Below are positions 28,756 to 37,579 of a stretch of 52,822 bases of DNA, in pieces. The first letter of the stretch is position 1; each line of letters begins with the position of its first letter. The stretch comes from an uncultured bacterium (GTDB taxonomy: Bacteria; Patescibacteriota; Minisyncoccia; UBA6257; UBA9933): contig CAJVXI010000003.1 of assembly GCA_913009635.1 (NCBI GenBank), positions 1 to 52,822 on the forward strand. The letters are read 5' to 3'. The notes beneath the pieces are model-generated. The model was not told where the DNA came from. It made no database searches and saw only the letters and a list, made by a program, of their open reading frames with translations. A program made the translations under genes and the position numbers.

Positions 28756-29240
28756 TTAATAGAACGTTGATTAGCTTTATCTCCATATCCAAAATTTATC
28801 CAAATCACATCTCTTGGTAGTATCTTCCTTATTTTATCCGCCCATTCAATTAAAACAATGTTTTGAGAATCACCAACAATATCTTTAAATCCGAGCTTCA
28901 ACATCTCAGTCGGCTTATGAATCCTATAACAATCAATATGGTGTGCTAGTTTATAGTTTATAGTTTTTAGCCCCGAGGTTTTATTCGAGGCTCCGACTTT
29001 ACGTCGGAGTTTATAGTTTTTAATTAAAACGAAGGTGGGGCTAGTGATTCTTTTTTTTATTCCTAAAGCTCTTAAAAATCCCTGAACAAAAGTTGTTTTT
29101 CCTGAGCCCAAATCGCCTATTAAAGCCAAAACCAGAGCGTTTTTACGAGAATCTTTTTTAATAAGTTTTTTAACTAAAAATTTTGCGGTTTTTTTAGTTT
29201 GATTAGTTGAAGAAGAAATTTGAAAAAGTAATTTAGGCAT
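28725..29240 (-). CDS. tsaE: tRNA threonylcarbamoyladenosine biosynthesis ATPase TsaE
   Basis: LALIGDLGSGKTTFVQGFLRALGIKKRITSPTFVLIKNY ... HHIDCYRI ... IVLIEWADKI. Confidence 0.9.
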   Translation of the reverse strand: MPKLLFQISSSTNQTKKTAKFLVKKLIKKDSRKNALVLALIGDLGSGKTTFVQGFLRALGIKKRITSPTFVLIKNYKLRRKVGASNKTSGLKTINYKLAHHIDCYRIHKPTEMLKLGFKDIVGDSQNIVLIEWADKIRKILPRDVIWINFGYGDKANQRSINVKFKNQKLK

Positions 29241-29742
29241 TGTCTTCTTTATTTTTTTTAATAACTGCCACAGCTAAAAAAGATAAAATTAAGCATATTG
29301 CCAAGCCAATAAATAAAATATTTAAATCAAACGACTGATTGCTCGGTAAATTAACTATTTGCGAAACAAGGGCAGAATTTTGAGTTGAATCTTCAATATT
29401 TATCAGATCTCTATCTTTGGTAATAATTTCATCCTCGCTAACAATGTCGGAAAAACCCAATTGGTCAACTAAAGTATTATTCTTATCAAAAAGAAACAAT
29501 GTTTCTCCTTTATTATTTAAATAAATTTTTGTAGTTTTGTAATCAAGAATTAAATATTCGCCCGACTTAATGCTTAAATCGTTAAAATAAAAAACCTTGC
29601 CTGAAACATCTTTTATATACCAATCAGCAAGGTTAATTTCTTTACTGCCATTATTAAACAACTTTATCCATTCTCCGTCAGTGTCTTTTCCGGCTGGATT
29701 GGGAAGAAATTCTTTGATAATCACAGTTGCCTCATACTTCAT
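29233..29742 (-). CDS. Lamin-tail-domain protein with C-terminal TM
   Basis: IKEFLPNPAGKDTDGEWIKLFNNGSKEINLADWYIKD ... C-terminal TM helix. Confidence 0.75.
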   Translation of the reverse strand: MKYEATVIIKEFLPNPAGKDTDGEWIKLFNNGSKEINLADWYIKDVSGKVFYFNDLSIKSGEYLILDYKTTKIYLNNKGETLFLFDKNNTLVDQLGFSDIVSEDEIITKDRDLINIEDSTQNSALVSQIVNLPSNQSFDLNILFIGLAICLILSFLAVAVIKKNKEDNA

Positions 29743-30730
29743 GCTTCACATTTCTTAAATGTTTATACGCTTTCTCGGTAGCGACTCTTCCTGAAGAAGT
29801 TCTTTGAATCATGCCTATTCTTATCAAATATGGTTCAAAAACTTCTTCTATTATTTCCTTATCTTCTCCGATAGCAGCTGCTAAATTACTTGCTCCAACT
29901 GGACCACCGTTAAATTTCTTAATAATGGCTTCTAAGAGCTGGCGGTCTGCGATCTCTAACCCTATTTTGTCAATTTCTAAAAGATTTAAAGTTTTATAGG
30001 CAGTTTCAGAATCAATCATATTTATATTATTTACTTCCGCGAAATCCCGACTGCGTTTAAGCAAACGATTGGCTATTCTTGGCGTAAAACGGGAAGCATT
30101 TGCAATTATTGAAACCGCCCCCAAATCAATTCCTATTCCCAAAATTTCGGCCGAACGCTTAATAATAATCTCTATGTCTTTAACTTCATAATAATCAAGG
30201 CGGAAAGCGGCCCCAAAACGGGAACGAAGAGGAGAAGATAAAAGATTTGGACGAGTAGTGGCGGCAATTAAGGTAAAAGGAGGAAGGTCCAAACAAATCG
30301 TTCTGCTCGCGGGTCCCTTGCCAATAATAATATGAATTTTTCTGCTTTCCATTGCCGGATAAAGCGCTTCTTCTATCACCCTATTAAGCCGATGCGCCTC
30401 ATCAATAAAAAGAATATCTCCATTTTCCAAATTAGAAAGAGTGGCTACAATATCTCCGACTTTTTCCAAAGTTGGTCCGGACGCTATCTTTAAATTAGCG
30501 TTCATTTCTTTGGCAATTAAATTAGCTAAAGTAGTTTTACCCAATCCAGCTTGGCCATAGAATAACAAATGGTCGCTTGATTCGTTTCTTTTCTTAGCGG
30601 CTGCTAAAATAACTCTCAGGCCTTTTTTTATATGTTCTTGACCTATATAATCCTGCCAAGAGCTGGGTCTAAGCATTGAATCTATTACCTGGTCGTCTTT
30701 ATTTGTTTTTGCAATTGATTTTTTCGGCAT
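29732..30730 (-). CDS. ruvB: Holliday junction DNA helicase RuvB
   Basis: LRPSSWQDYIGQEHIKKGL, LLFYGQAGLGKTTLANLIAKE, LFIDEAHRLNRVIEEALYPAME; start at MPKKSIA preferred. Confidence 0.95.
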   Translation of the reverse strand: MPKKSIAKTNKDDQVIDSMLRPSSWQDYIGQEHIKKGLRVILAAAKKRNESSDHLLFYGQAGLGKTTLANLIAKEMNANLKIASGPTLEKVGDIVATLSNLENGDILFIDEAHRLNRVIEEALYPAMESRKIHIIIGKGPASRTICLDLPPFTLIAATTRPNLLSSPLRSRFGAAFRLDYYEVKDIEIIIKRSAEILGIGIDLGAVSIIANASRFTPRIANRLLKRSRDFAEVNNINMIDSETAYKTLNLLEIDKIGLEIADRQLLEAIIKKFNGGPVGASNLAAAIGEDKEIIEEVFEPYLIRIGMIQRTSSGRVATEKAYKHLRNVKHEV

Positions 30731-30771
30731 ATTGAGTATTATAGATTTTTTACCCCGCTCTTTAAAGGGGG

Positions 30772-30800
30772 TTGACAAAATAGTTATTTTATGCTAATTT
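30772..30800 (+). promoter_or_regulatory. Extended -10 sigma70-type promoter
   Basis: TTGACA 30772-30777, 17-nt spacer, TGC-TAATTT (-10 at 30795-30800). Confidence 0.7.
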
Positions 30801-30806
30801 AATATT

Positions 30807-30976
30807 AACAGACAGTGCGATGCCACAATAAGAAACCGCTGTTCTGTGGGTAAACGGAGTTTTTTTAGTTATGGATTGTCTGGTTCCGACTGGATAATTC
30901 CTCGAAAAAACTCTGAATCTTCTATTAATTTACGAAGACCACATTGTTTACAATGCCCACAGAATAGCGGTTTTTT
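30807..30976 (+). ncRNA. Candidate structured small RNA, 6S-like
   Basis: 18-bp closing stem 30833-30850/30956-30973 (one G-U), 11-bp inner stem 30855-30865/30905-30915, apical hairpin, 3'-side CATTG-TTTA-CAATG hairpin, ends in T6; promoter immediately upstream. Confidence 0.55.
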
Positions 30977-30983
30977 GCCATAA

Positions 30984-31286
30984 TTTTACCCCGTTAGATA
31001 GAAAATTATGCATCATTTTCGTCATTTTTTAATCTATGTTTTAAATATCTTTTACCCCAGGCTGTTTTAAGATATTTTTCACGATGAACAGCATCTTTAA
31101 TATTATTACTATTCTCACAGTACATAAATTTTAATGGTCTTCTGTCTTTAGTGCTTTCTACCCTTCCTTTATTATGCTCATTAAACGTCCTTTTAGATCT
31201 TCTGTTCTTCCAATATAGAAACCATTATCTTTTAGACTTTTCAAAACATATACGTGATGCATAATTTTCATCTAATAGGGTAAAGG
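30984..31286. mobile_element. Inverted-repeat-flanked element carrying a frameshifted GIY-YIG ORF
   Basis: Perfect inner arms AAAATTATGCATC / GATGCATAATTTT, extended by TTTACCC(CG/TA)TTAGAT. Confidence 0.65.
31006..31271 (-). pseudogene. GIY-YIG nuclease family, single-base frameshift
   Basis: MKIMHHVYVLKSLKDNGFYIGRTEDLK // KRTFNEHNKGRVESTKDRRPLKFMYCENSNNIKDAVHREKYLKTAWGKRYLKHRLKNDENDA; restored by one extra A in the A-run. Confidence 0.8.
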
Positions 31287-31323
31287 TTTTGTTCCTCCGA
31301 CGTTTCGTCGGAGACAAAGCCCC

Positions 31324-33012
31324 TTACCATTCAATTAGTCCCGTGGTTCGCTTTATCTCTTCAAAAGTTGTCAATCCAGAGACAACTTTCAAAATTCCAT
31401 CTTGTTGTATTGTAATCATTCCGCTAGCAACCGCAATTTTTTTAATTTCAGACCCAACCACTTCCTGGGCAATTATTTTTTCTAATTCTTTATCCATTAA
31501 AAGAAATTCAAAAATTCCAATTCTTCCCTTGTATCCTAAATCACTGCACTTATCACAACCCTTAGATTGAAAAATTTTAATTTCTTTATATTTATTCTTA
31601 TCAATTTTATCGGGTAATTTTTCTATAAATCTCTTAATCTTTTTTTCTAATTCCTTATCAACTTTTTGAGAAATTTTACAATCCTGACAAAGTTGTCTTA
31701 CCAAACGCTGGGCAATAATTAAATTAAGGGCTGGCGCAATAATTGATGGTTTAACGCCTATGTCAATTAATCGCGGAACAGCTCCTGAAGCTTGATTAGT
31801 ATGAAGAGTGGAAAAAACCAAATGGCCAGTTAAGGCCGCGTGCATAGCAATTTCTGCGGTTTCCAAATCGCGAATCTCGCCAACTAAAATCATATCCGGA
31901 TCCTGACGCAAAATCGAACGTAAACCGCCTGCGAATGTATAGCCAGTTTCAGGATCAACTTGAGTTTGCTCAACTCCCTCAAGATGGTATTCAATTGGAT
32001 CTTCGATGGTAATAGTTTTAATCTCCGATTTTTGAGTATGTTTTAAAAAAGCGTAAAGCGTAGTTGTTTTGCCGGAACCAGTTGGTCCAGTATTAAGAAT
32101 CATCCCATTGGGCCTGCCTAATTCTTTTTCAATAATTTCTAAATCATCGCTTCTAAATCCCAACTCCTTAAGACCCACCTGAATAGATTCTGGGTCAAGA
32201 ATTCTTAAAACAATGGTTTCTCCGTATTCCGAGGGAAGAATTGATGTCCTAATTTCAATATCTTTATCAGGAAGAGCAATAGTGAAACGTCCATCTTGAG
32301 GTTCATTGTGTATGTTTAATTTTAATCTGGAAAGTAATTTGATTCGTGAAACTAAATATAAATAATCATGTTTTTTAAATTTACTAAAAACATCGTGCAG
32401 CAAACCGTCAATTCTTAGGCGTAGTTTTACCTGCTCTTCTCCCGGTTCAAAATGAATGTCCGAAGCCCTATTGGCTAATGCGCCTGCTAAAATAACTTCA
32501 AAAATTTCGGCTGTTTTTATGCCTTCTTTGTCTGCTTTTTCAAACGATATTTTTATACTTTCTAATGAAGTAAGAACTTCTTTAAGTTTTGCCAATTTCT
32601 CTTCTTCTATCTCTACCTTGCCAGTAATCTGTGTTGACTTCTTAAAAACGAATTTATAAAAACTCCATGCATATTTCAAGCCAATTAAAGAAACAACAAA
32701 AATAGAAACCTGATATCCTTTTGATTCAAAATCTTTAATTATTTTTTTTGTTTCAAGGGTGTTTGGATCAAAAACCGCTAAAGCCATTTTCTTTTTTTTG
32801 GCTTCAATAGCCGCGACTTTTATTTTTTTAGCTGTTTCTTCCGCAATCAGGCCCAATGCCTTAATATTAACCGGCGAGATGGTTAAATTAATGTACTCGT
32901 AATTACTTTTTTGAGCTCGACGCTGAGCCGCTCTTTCCTCGGCGCCTCGCCGCATTTGCGCTAATTTTTCTTTAATGTTATTTATCATAAACATAGAAAC
33001 GAATCCTCGCAA
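31324..33012 (-). CDS. Type IV pilus/type II secretion ATPase GspE/PilB family
   Basis: LNTGPTGSGKTTTLYAFL, ASDIHFEPG, RSILRQDPDMILVGEIRDLETAEIAMHAALTGHLVFSTLHTN; start codon uncertain. Confidence 0.93.
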   Translation of the reverse strand: MRGFVSMFMINNIKEKLAQMRRGAEERAAQRRAQKSNYEYINLTISPVNIKALGLIAEETAKKIKVAAIEAKKKKMALAVFDPNTLETKKIIKDFESKGYQVSIFVVSLIGLKYAWSFYKFVFKKSTQITGKVEIEEEKLAKLKEVLTSLESIKISFEKADKEGIKTAEIFEVILAGALANRASDIHFEPGEEQVKLRLRIDGLLHDVFSKFKKHDYLYLVSRIKLLSRLKLNIHNEPQDGRFTIALPDKDIEIRTSILPSEYGETIVLRILDPESIQVGLKELGFRSDDLEIIEKELGRPNGMILNTGPTGSGKTTTLYAFLKHTQKSEIKTITIEDPIEYHLEGVEQTQVDPETGYTFAGGLRSILRQDPDMILVGEIRDLETAEIAMHAALTGHLVFSTLHTNQASGAVPRLIDIGVKPSIIAPALNLIIAQRLVRQLCQDCKISQKVDKELEKKIKRFIEKLPDKIDKNKYKEIKIFQSKGCDKCSDLGYKGRIGIFEFLLMDKELEKIIAQEVVGSEIKKIAVASGMITIQQDGILKVVSGLTTFEEIKRTTGLIEW

Positions 33013-33118
33013 ATCAATATGCGAACCTTCACGAAATTTCGCATTAATATTCGCAACTTTTCGCTTCTAAATTATATTATACATTATCTTATAAATTTTG
33101 GGAGGTTTAAACTTCGAG

Positions 33119-33146
33119 TTGACAGATGTCAAAAAATGTGTATAAT
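33119..33146 (+). promoter_or_regulatory. Sigma70-type promoter for the lipoprotein
   Basis: TTGACA, 16-nt spacer, TATAAT. Confidence 0.7.
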
Positions 33147-33203
33147 TACAAATAAGAACCTTAATAAAATAATACAAACATTGAACTTAGTAGGAGGTGT
33201 ATA

Positions 33204-33641
33204 GTGAGAAAATTATTGGTTGTAAGTTATTGGTTATTAGTTGTTGGCTTATTGGCTGGATGCGCTACTACAACAGCTACTACAACAAAAGGAAGTGTGT
33301 ATTATCCACCTGATTGCTCTACGTTTTCGGCAAGTGGCGAACAGGCCGCTTGCGAAAAAGGCAAGTCCGACGAAGCAGCGCGTGTTCAAAAAATACGCGA
33401 AATGGCGGCCTATAACTATGGCAAAACCGGACATTATGGTGGGTATAATAATTATGGTTATAATAACTACTCGCCATCCAACTACTGGCCAATCCTGTCA
33501 GTAAGAATAAAGACATGGAGCTATAGCCCAAAAAATTGGAGTAACCGATGGAGAAATAGGCATCATAAACACAATCGCCCACCTTACAATTATGACTATA
33601 ATTGCAACGGATTTCTTCGTTACACTCCGCATTGTAATTAA
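33204..33641 (+). CDS. Putative lipoprotein, Tyr/Asn-rich
   Basis: MRKLLVVSYWLLVVGLLAGCATTT signal peptide with LAGC lipobox; start GTG-GAG-AGG region, ATG-type start not certain. Confidence 0.65.
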   Translation: MRKLLVVSYWLLVVGLLAGCATTTATTTKGSVYYPPDCSTFSASGEQAACEKGKSDEAARVQKIREMAAYNYGKTGHYGGYNNYGYNNYSPSNYWPILSVRIKTWSYSPKNWSNRWRNRHHKHNRPPYNYDYNCNGFLRYTPHCN

Positions 33642-33763
33642 TTTAACTGCCTTCTGGCCCTATTTAATAAATAGGGCCTTATTTTTTTTCTTGAATATTA
33701 AATCTAAAAATTATAAACTATAAACTAGTCAACTAATCAACTGGTTAACTAATTAATTAAACT

Positions 33764-34378
33764 ATGGCAGGTCATTCTCATTGGGCAGGAATTAAACATA
33801 AAAAAGGGTTAACTGATCAAAAACGCAGTCAGTTATTTTCTAAATTATTAAAAATGGTTACAATTACCGCTCGTCAAGAACCCAATCCCAAATTTAATTC
33901 CCAGCTCCGAACGGCTATTGAAAAAGCAAAAGAGAATAATGTTCCGCAAAACAATATTGAGCGGGCAATCAAACGCGCTTCAGAGATAGGCGAAAATCTG
34001 GAAGAATTAATTATTGGAGCATACGGCCCAGAAGGCACAACAATGCTTATTGAGGTGGTGACCGACAATAAAAATCGGGCTGTCGCGGAAATTAAAAAAA
34101 TATTAAATGACAATAACGCTAAATGGGCAAAGTCCGGTTCAATCCAATGGGCGTTCAAACACACCACAGACCCATACAGACCCAACACAGACTCATATAG
34201 AAAAGAAAAAATCGGTCAGTATAAGTCTGCGTCAAATCCGTGTGAGTCTGCGAAAAGGTGGCAGGCAAAATTTAAACATAAAATACCGGTTGAAATAAAA
34301 GAAAAAATCCAAAATCTGATTAAAGAACTGGAAAATCACGGCGACGTACAACAAATAACCACAAACGCTGAATTATGA
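33764..34378 (+). CDS. yebC: YebC/PmpR family regulator with palindromic insert
   Basis: MAGHSHWAGIKHKKGLTDQKRSQLFSKL ... NNVPQNNIERAIKRASE ... YGPEGTTMLIEVVTDNKNRAVAEIKKIL. Confidence 0.92.
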   Translation: MAGHSHWAGIKHKKGLTDQKRSQLFSKLLKMVTITARQEPNPKFNSQLRTAIEKAKENNVPQNNIERAIKRASEIGENLEELIIGAYGPEGTTMLIEVVTDNKNRAVAEIKKILNDNNAKWAKSGSIQWAFKHTTDPYRPNTDSYRKEKIGQYKSASNPCESAKRWQAKFKHKIPVEIKEKIQNLIKELENHGDVQQITTNAEL

Positions 34379-34455
34379 ATCTTGAATTATAAATTATGGT
34401 AAATATAGATTCTTAATCCATAATTCGTTCTTCATGCTTCATACTTCATAATTCT

Positions 34456-34950
34456 ATGTTAATACTAGGCATTGACCCGGGCAGCACAAGAGTTGGTTAT
34501 GGCATAATTAAAAAAGACGGCAACGAATTTAGCTTTGTTAAAAGCGGACTCTTGAAAATTATCTCAAAAAATAAAAATCTCCGTCTTTTAGAATTAGAAA
34601 AATCTTTCAGAAAACTACTTGAACAACATAAACCGGATATCGTTGCTTTAGAAAAGCTTTTTTTTGTTAAAAATCTAAAAACAGGTCTGGAGGTAGCTCA
34701 AGCACGAGGGGTATTGACATTATTGGCTGTCCAACGCAAAATACCCATATTAGAATATACGCCTTCAGAAATTAAGCTAAATGTCGCGGGTTATGGCTCA
34801 GCCGACAAAAAAGCAGTAGCTAAAATGGTTGTTAAAATTTTGAAACTTGACGAAATAAATGGACCAGATGATATTAGCGATGCTTTAGCAATCGCCCTAA
34901 CAGCCGCCAATAATTATAAATTCCAAATTCCCTTACTCGACTTCACATAG
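34456..34950 (+). CDS. ruvC: Crossover junction endodeoxyribonuclease RuvC
   Basis: MLILGIDPGSTRVGYGIIKKDGN ... ALEKLFFVKNLKTGLEVAQARGV ... DDISDALAIALTA. Confidence 0.96.
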   Translation: MLILGIDPGSTRVGYGIIKKDGNEFSFVKSGLLKIISKNKNLRLLELEKSFRKLLEQHKPDIVALEKLFFVKNLKTGLEVAQARGVLTLLAVQRKIPILEYTPSEIKLNVAGYGSADKKAVAKMVVKILKLDEINGPDDISDALAIALTAANNYKFQIPLLDFT

Positions 34951-35087
34951 GCAAAATCCAGGCAGGCAGGCAAACACCAAATAATAAATCCTTTGCCCCG
35001 AGAATTTCTAGGTTAAGGGGCAATGCTCAATTACTAAAACATGTTCGAAATTTTAATAAAAAGGTCGTTTTTACTTAATTTGTAAAT

Positions 35088-35213
35088 ATGGCAACAGATA
35101 ATAAAGATTTAATTGGCGAAACTTGTAATGAATGCGGAGAAGAATTATCTATGGATGGAACCTGTCGTATTTGTTCTCCAAACGAAAGCGAAGATAAAAA
35201 CCTCGTTAGATAG
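35088..35213 (+). CDS. 41-aa zinc-ribbon protein
   Basis: MATDNKDLIGETCNECGEELSMDGTCRICSPNESEDKNLVR; CxxC pairs; stop lies inside the terminator. Confidence 0.65.
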   Translation: MATDNKDLIGETCNECGEELSMDGTCRICSPNESEDKNLVR

Positions 35214-35231
35214 CTATCTAACGAGGTTTTT
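35196..35231. terminator. 36-bp perfect palindrome acting as terminator
   Basis: AAAAACCTCGTTAGATAG|CTATCTAACGAGGTTTTT. Confidence 0.85.
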
Positions 35232-35406
35232 GATATGCTTATAACATGCACCCAGTTGAGAATTTCAAAAAATATTAAGCACATAAAGAACTATTTTGAT
35301 TAACGCAAAAGCATTTACTTGGAATGGGACTATAAATTATTAATATAGAAAATGAGGTTTTAAATATAATCTAATATTTACGTTTGAAATTCCTCTACTA
35401 GTAAGT

Positions 35407-37569
35407 ATGAAAAAAAAGAAAAAATTATTGCTTAAAATTATCGGCTTATTTTTTTTAATAATTTTTGGCTTGCTTCTTATAGGATTAACCCTATTAGCCA
35501 GGATGGCTAAAGAACTTCCAAACCCAGAACAATTCGTTAATCGTCAAATTACTCAATCAACCAAAATTTATGACCGCACTGGCGAAACTTTGCTTTATGA
35601 AATTCACGGCGAAGAAAAAAGAACAATTATTCCTTTTGAGGAAATTCCAAAGTATGCAAAACAAGCCGCTATCGCCATTGAAGACCAAAATTTTTATACT
35701 CATCCGGCTTTTGACTGGCGATCCATAATTAGAGCGCTATTTGTTAATCTATTAAAAGGCAGAGTAGTTCAAGGCGGTTCAACTATTACACAGCAATTAG
35801 CTAAAAATGCTTTTTTAACTCCGGAACGAACTTTTTCCAGAAAACTTAAAGAGTTGATTCTATCTTATTGGCTGGAACGACGATATTCGAAAGACGAAAT
35901 TTTCAATCTTTATCTTAATCAAATTCCTTATGGCGCCAATGCTTATGGAATTGAAGCAGCTAGCCAAACCTACTTCAACAAACCGGCCAAAGAATTAAGC
36001 TTAGCTGAAGCAGCTATTTTAGCCGCTCTTCCTAAGGCGCCCTCTTATTATTCTCCATGGGGAACTCACGTTGACGAATTAAAAAATAGAAAAAATTACA
36101 TCCTAAGTCAGATGTTTGAATTAAAATTCATTGATAAAGAAGAGAAAATCCGCAGTCAAAACAAGGAGTTAAAATTCACCTCACCGAATATCGGCTCGAT
36201 AAAAGCGCCTCATTTTGTAATGATGGTAAGAGAATATTTAAATAATAAATACGGGGAAGAAACAATAGAAAGGGGAGGGTTAAAAATAATAACCACTTTA
36301 GACTGGCCGCTTCAAGAAATTGCCGAAAAGGCAGTGAGAGAGGGAGCTGAACGAAATGAAGAATTATATAAAGGGAAAAATTCGGCTTTGGTTGCTCAAG
36401 ACGCCAAAACGGGTCAAATTCTCGCGTTAGTTGGTTCCCGTGACTATTTTGATATTGAAAATGAAGGGAATTTCAATGTTGCAAGCCAAGGATTAAGACA
36501 ACCTGGTTCGTCTTTTAAGCCCTTTGCCTATATCACGGCATTTAAAAAAGGCTATTCGCCGGAAACAGTTATTTTTGACTTACCAACTGAATTTGATACC
36601 AGCAATAATCCCCTTAAAAGCTATCGGCCGGAAAATTTTGACCAAAAATTCCGTGGGCCGGTAACTTTTCGCCAGGGTCTGGCTCAATCAATTAATTTAC
36701 CATCTGTAAAAACGCTTTATCTTGCCGGTATTGATGACACCATCAAAACAGCTCAGGATTTCGGCATTACTACCTTAAAACAGCGTAATCGCTATGGCCT
36801 TTCTTTGGTTTTGGGTGGCGGCGAAATAAAACTTATTGAAATGGTTGGCGCTTATTCAGTTTTTAGCCAAGAAGGCATAAAACACAAACAAACTTTAATT
36901 TTAAAAATAGAAGATTCTAAGGGAATTATTTTAGAAAAATATATAGATCAAGCTACCAGAGTAATTGAACCTCAATTTGCTAAATTGATTAATGATATTC
37001 TTTCTGACCAAGAAACCCGAAAAGGTCTTTTCCAGAACAGTTTTAATCTTACGGTGTTCCCAGACCGCGAAGTAGCTCTTAAAACCGGTACTTCTAATGA
37101 CTATAAAGATGCCTGGGCCTTTGGCTATACGCCATCTTTTGTTGTCGGTATTTGGGCTGGCAACAATAATAATCAACCAATGCAAAAACATGGCAGTAGT
37201 ATTTTAGCGGCAGTTCCAATTTGGCATAATTTCTTAAACAAAGCTCTTATCAATCAGCCGTTTGAATCATTTAATAAACCTGAACCAATATTCCAAGTTA
37301 AGCCGACTTTAAGAGGAGAATATATTATATATTATAAATTAGGCGATGAAATTTTTCCTCAAATTCATAATATTCTTTATTATGTAAATAAAGATGATCC
37401 GACTGGACCGGAACCGCAAAATCCAGAACAAAATTCACAATTTAAAAATTGGGAAGAACCAGTTTTATTATGGATTAAAAATAATATCGCAGAATTTGAG
37501 CAATATAATAAACCAATACCAGATAACGCTTATTTAATAGAAGCCCCAACATCAACCATTAGTTATTGA
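35407..37569 (+). CDS. Penicillin-binding protein 1A-type transglycosylase/transpeptidase
   Basis: AIEDQNFYTHPAFDWRSIIRAL, GGSTITQQLAKN, RQPGSSFKPFAYITAF, KTGTSNDYKDAWAFGYTP. Confidence 0.94.
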   Translation: MKKKKKLLLKIIGLFFLIIFGLLLIGLTLLARMAKELPNPEQFVNRQITQSTKIYDRTGETLLYEIHGEEKRTIIPFEEIPKYAKQAAIAIEDQNFYTHPAFDWRSIIRALFVNLLKGRVVQGGSTITQQLAKNAFLTPERTFSRKLKELILSYWLERRYSKDEIFNLYLNQIPYGANAYGIEAASQTYFNKPAKELSLAEAAILAALPKAPSYYSPWGTHVDELKNRKNYILSQMFELKFIDKEEKIRSQNKELKFTSPNIGSIKAPHFVMMVREYLNNKYGEETIERGGLKIITTLDWPLQEIAEKAVREGAERNEELYKGKNSALVAQDAKTGQILALVGSRDYFDIENEGNFNVASQGLRQPGSSFKPFAYITAFKKGYSPETVIFDLPTEFDTSNNPLKSYRPENFDQKFRGPVTFRQGLAQSINLPSVKTLYLAGIDDTIKTAQDFGITTLKQRNRYGLSLVLGGGEIKLIEMVGAYSVFSQEGIKHKQTLILKIEDSKGIILEKYIDQATRVIEPQFAKLINDILSDQETRKGLFQNSFNLTVFPDREVALKTGTSNDYKDAWAFGYTPSFVVGIWAGNNNNQPMQKHGSSILAAVPIWHNFLNKALINQPFESFNKPEPIFQVKPTLRGEYIIYYKLGDEIFPQIHNILYYVNKDDPTGPEPQNPEQNSQFKNWEEPVLLWIKNNIAEFEQYNKPIPDNAYLIEAPTSTISY

Positions 37570-37579
37570 TTAAACCAAC

